Shown one piece after another: positions 61,701 to 64,000 of a stretch of 64,000 nucleotides of DNA; within the stretch, counting starts at the first letter, position 1; every line of letters begins with the position of its first letter. Under the pieces are notes generated by a model. It was not told the origin of the DNA. It saw nothing but the letters and a program-made list of their open reading frames with translations, and made no database searches. Source of the DNA: Stercorarius parasiticus. Taxonomy: Eukaryota; Chordata; Aves; Charadriiformes; Stercorariidae. The translations under genes and the position numbers were made by a program. The stretch is taken from positions 145,829 to 209,828 of the forward strand of contig VWZL01001963.1 in the NCBI GenBank assembly GCA_013396915.1, read 5' to 3'.

Positions 61701-62984
61701 ATTTCCAATTAGTGAATTTCTAATCACTCTTGTTGTTCTTATTCCTCATTTGTCCAGCCAGCTAGCATTTTTCGTGACCTGTGATAGTTCAGCTGTGATC
61801 TAGGCAGAAGATTCTGGCTTCCATGTGGGAAAGAAGATTTACTTCATGGGCCATTAAGATACCATATCTGCTTATACACCTCCACATAGTTTTGCTTTTC
61901 TCTTATGATATAGTTGTCTTCTTCTGGGCTTCTGAATCATCATTAACACCTCACAGACATACACACTGCACCCCCAAAAAGGTTCTATGGCAAGGGTAGT
62001 TATGCATGATTTGTCATGTGATTTTTTCTGTTGGCTGTTCTTTTAAATTTGTTTCATTTTTTTTTCACACTCTTGATCCTGTTTCCAGCACAGGAAAAAC
62101 ATGTCACTCTCTCATGCTTCTACATCCCTCTACTTAAAAAAAAATAATAGACAAAGCATACAGCATATTGGACTCCAGGATACAGCAGGCACAACTAAAC
62201 GTATAGTTAAAGTCTTCTAAAATAAAAATGAAAAAGTCAGAAAAATGAACATGTCCAATAAATCACTATTTCAGTATTTCACTGTTGTGGTATTTCAAAA
62301 TGTTATTTCTAGGAAAACAAACTTTCTTAGGGAAAATTGAGTTCTAACCTGTTTTTCAGTCCCAATTTTCATGGGAGAAGTCTTTACAATCATATATAAG
62401 TTTGGATATGATGTTCAGAAGAGAATACGATACTCTGATGAATTTAAGCAGATCTCTCAACATCTCAGAAACCAGACAGCAAGCACGTTCCACCTTGTCA
62501 CTGCATGCAGTCACAAAGAGCTGCAAAAGCATTAAAATGACCTAGGGATATAAAAACACATGCAACAAGTTTATTATAAAGCAATTACGAATACATTCAT
62601 ATATTCAGCTGAATATTTCAGGGATATTTTTAGAGAATGATCAGCAATCTGGTATTCAAAGTCTGCCTCCTGTTTTGAGACATGGTTCTGCCATTGACAT
62701 TGCCACCCATGTATCCCTGACTGTGGTTTTGTATTAAATTGTCATTTTTTCCCCAGGGCAACTGCTGCATGAACACAGGGCATGGCAGCATAGCTTAGCT
62801 CAAACTTGGCAACTTGTTGGCAGGAAAGAAAGCTACTTACAGCTGAAGGGAAAACAAGTCCAAATTTCAGATATATGACAGGTATAACTTTTTATAACTA
62901 ATCTGATACATATGTCAGAATATTTATATTAAATTATATTAAAATATTTTCATTTAAAACAGTTTATGAGTCTTTTTTCTCCAA

Positions 62985-63185
62985 ACTCTGAGCAGTTGCT
63001 TAAGGTGATCCATTTGAATTTGAATTTTAACTCTTCTGCTGAGCAAGATCATTAAGCAATGATGTTAAGATCTCATTCATTGGCCAGTGATTTTCCCCAG
63101 AAATAGGTAAATATTTCGGCATATGATGAAAGAGAATCAAAACCTTTATGGAGAAGCAATTGATTCACATCCTTACCTCTCTGTT
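62985..63185. promoter_or_regulatory. Candidate conserved non-coding element
   Basis: Non-repetitive block with TCATTCATTGGCCAGTGATT (63075-63094), TAAATATTT (forkhead type), and ACCTTTATGGAGAAGCAATT followed by GATTCAC. The text resembles conserved vertebrate non-coding DNA. Alignment would be needed to support it. Confidence 0.25.
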
Positions 63186-63311
63186 TGTGTAAATACACAT
63201 ACATCTGCCCATGGATATATGTGGTATGTTTAAATATTACTGTTCTTCTCTCTGTATTACATATGCAAATGATCTAATGAAAAAATTCACATTGAAAAGG
63301 TTCATGGCAGT

Positions 63312-64000
63312 TGTTATGTCCCAGTCTGACTACATTGGGCCCGGGAGAGGTTCACAATGATTCCAAGTGTGAAATTACGATGCAAACAAGGTCAGATGCC
63401 GCCCACTGCATGTTTATTGTTATTCCCCAGCAAAAGTCACTAAGACAAGCAATAGAGTAAAGGCAGAAGTAGAGGAAAGGCAGAAAAGAGAAACAGTATT
63501 ACGGAGCATAGCAATAGTCACCACCACAGGCCCAACAACATCTTGGCAGTCCTCCAGAAGTTCGGCAGTCCTCCAGAAGTTCAGTCCCGTTGATCCATGG
63601 TTGATTGTGGTGGGGGTCTTAGTCCTGATTCCCAAACTGTGGTATGTCACCACACCAGTTATAGTCCAGGTAGCTCAGGTCAGTCTGTAGCTTGACCAAT
63701 CAGCGTGATGGTGGCCTTTGCCCAGCTAATTGTCATTTTACGCAGTTGACATATAAGCTTTTCCTGCCCCCTTGATGTTTGGGCAGTGCTTGGCACAGTC
63801 ATGATGCTTCAGCAATTTTGGAGTTAACAACACAGGCTCGGGTAGGCTCTGGGCCAGGCAGGGTTGGCCACTCTGATAGCCAGAGGCCTACACCCTTTCC
63901 AGCTGGGGGAGCAACACACCTTCTTCAGCTGATGGCAATCTTGGGTGGTGACTGACAAGCAAGAGGATGGTCTGCAGAAGGTGCTAAATAGATACAAGCA
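63312..64000 (-). mobile_element. Probable LTR, minus strand, runs off window
   Basis: On the minus strand, from the window end downwards, the block shows GC-richer promoter-like sequence with GATTGGTCAAGC (a CCAAT-type site near 63694), a GGACTATAACTGG TATA-like box near 63665, a 19-base tandem duplication, an AATAAA signal at 63418-63413, and a likely end GGGACATAACA at 63312. The distance from AATAAA to the end (about 100 bases) fits an R-U5 part. The 5' boundary lies beyond 64000 or is not visible, so no target duplication can be checked. A 77-codon minus-strand frame at 63420-63653 lies within it and is not thought to be a gene. Confidence 0.52.
63545..63582. repeat. 19-bp perfect tandem duplication in LTR
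   Basis: GGCAGTCCTCCAGAAGTTC is present twice in direct succession (63545-63563 and 63564-63582). Such duplications are common in LTR promoter regions, where they may repeat a transcription-factor site. Confidence 0.93.

Larger units (their letters stand above)
52826..62984. other. Long unique stretch, no gene seen
   Basis: Ten kilobases with no recognised exon or repeat family. Minor tracts are T runs near 53166-53178 and 53427-53439, an A run near 54440-54450, TA runs at 54931-54985 and an A/C-rich tract at 58732-58783. The stretch 56890-57110 is richer in CpG (GGAGCTCCCCGCGCC near 57069) and holds a 71-codon frame, but no domain or splice pattern is evident. Around 60350-60415 an imperfect inverted repeat pairs CCAATAA with TTATTGG. 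Confidence 0.5.

Noticed and set aside
1..64000. CRISPR arrays, bacterial operons, phage genes, riboswitches
   Set aside because: No regularly spaced repeats and no dense coding; composition and CR1 content show vertebrate nuclear DNA.
1..64000. Intact endogenous retrovirus with gag, pol and env
   Set aside because: Only LTR-like blocks are seen; no long frame shows protease, polymerase or envelope motifs.

Overview
This window looks like avian nuclear DNA: an AT-rich, gene-poor stretch of a bird chromosome that is either intergenic or deep intron. The main evidence is a set of avian-type CR1 LINE fragments ending in the CR1-specific ATTCTATG-type 3' octamers, plus several retrovirus-type LTRs, some carrying an ERVL-like end (TCAACCCACCACA). 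CpG is depleted almost everywhere except inside the LTRs. I do not name a species. I found no convincing host exon, tRNA, rRNA, CRISPR array or bacterial-type operon. Nearly all open frames are short chance frames or frames across repeats; the longest (340, 259, 203 and 198 codons) all lie inside LTRs or CR1 copies.

Layout. 1-2530 is AT-rich unique DNA ending in a TA/CA-rich simple repeat. Two plus-strand CR1 3' ends follow (2531-2737, 3463-3880). 6258-7400 looks like a very old, degenerate minus-strand CR1. 7401-16165 is unique DNA. 16166-16895 is a compact cluster: a 16-bp-stem hairpin, a CR1 tail ending in a 26-bp palindrome, and a fragment joining CR1 5'-leader sequence to the ORF1 esterase region. 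19027-21800 holds a minus-strand CR1 3' end and, 1.1 kb away in the same orientation, a CR1 5' part with leader, ORF1 start and the two ends of the endonuclease. 23310-23960 is a GC-rich LTR whose sister copy lies at 49800-50618. 35432-37496 holds a possible LTR followed by a well-preserved ERVL-type LTR, which itself carries a 46-bp CR1 scrap. More CR1 3' ends lie at 39590, 45112 and 46842. An unclassified GC-rich repeat-like block precedes the second GC-rich LTR (48770-49670). Minus-strand LTRs lie at 52141-52825 and from 63312 to the window end.

Nothing here works together as a pathway. The window records successive retroelement insertions into a gene desert. The sequences most likely to serve the host are a few AT-rich blocks dense in homeodomain, octamer or GATA-like motifs (15563-15607, 28880-29045, 30335-30465, 51040-51175, 62985-63185). 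They are proposed only as candidate conserved regulatory elements; cross-species alignment would decide. I saw no new biological system. The most notable points are structural: internally deleted CR1 copies that keep the 5' leader, a possibly split CR1, and a tiny CR1 insertion flanked by a 5-bp repeat inside an LTR.
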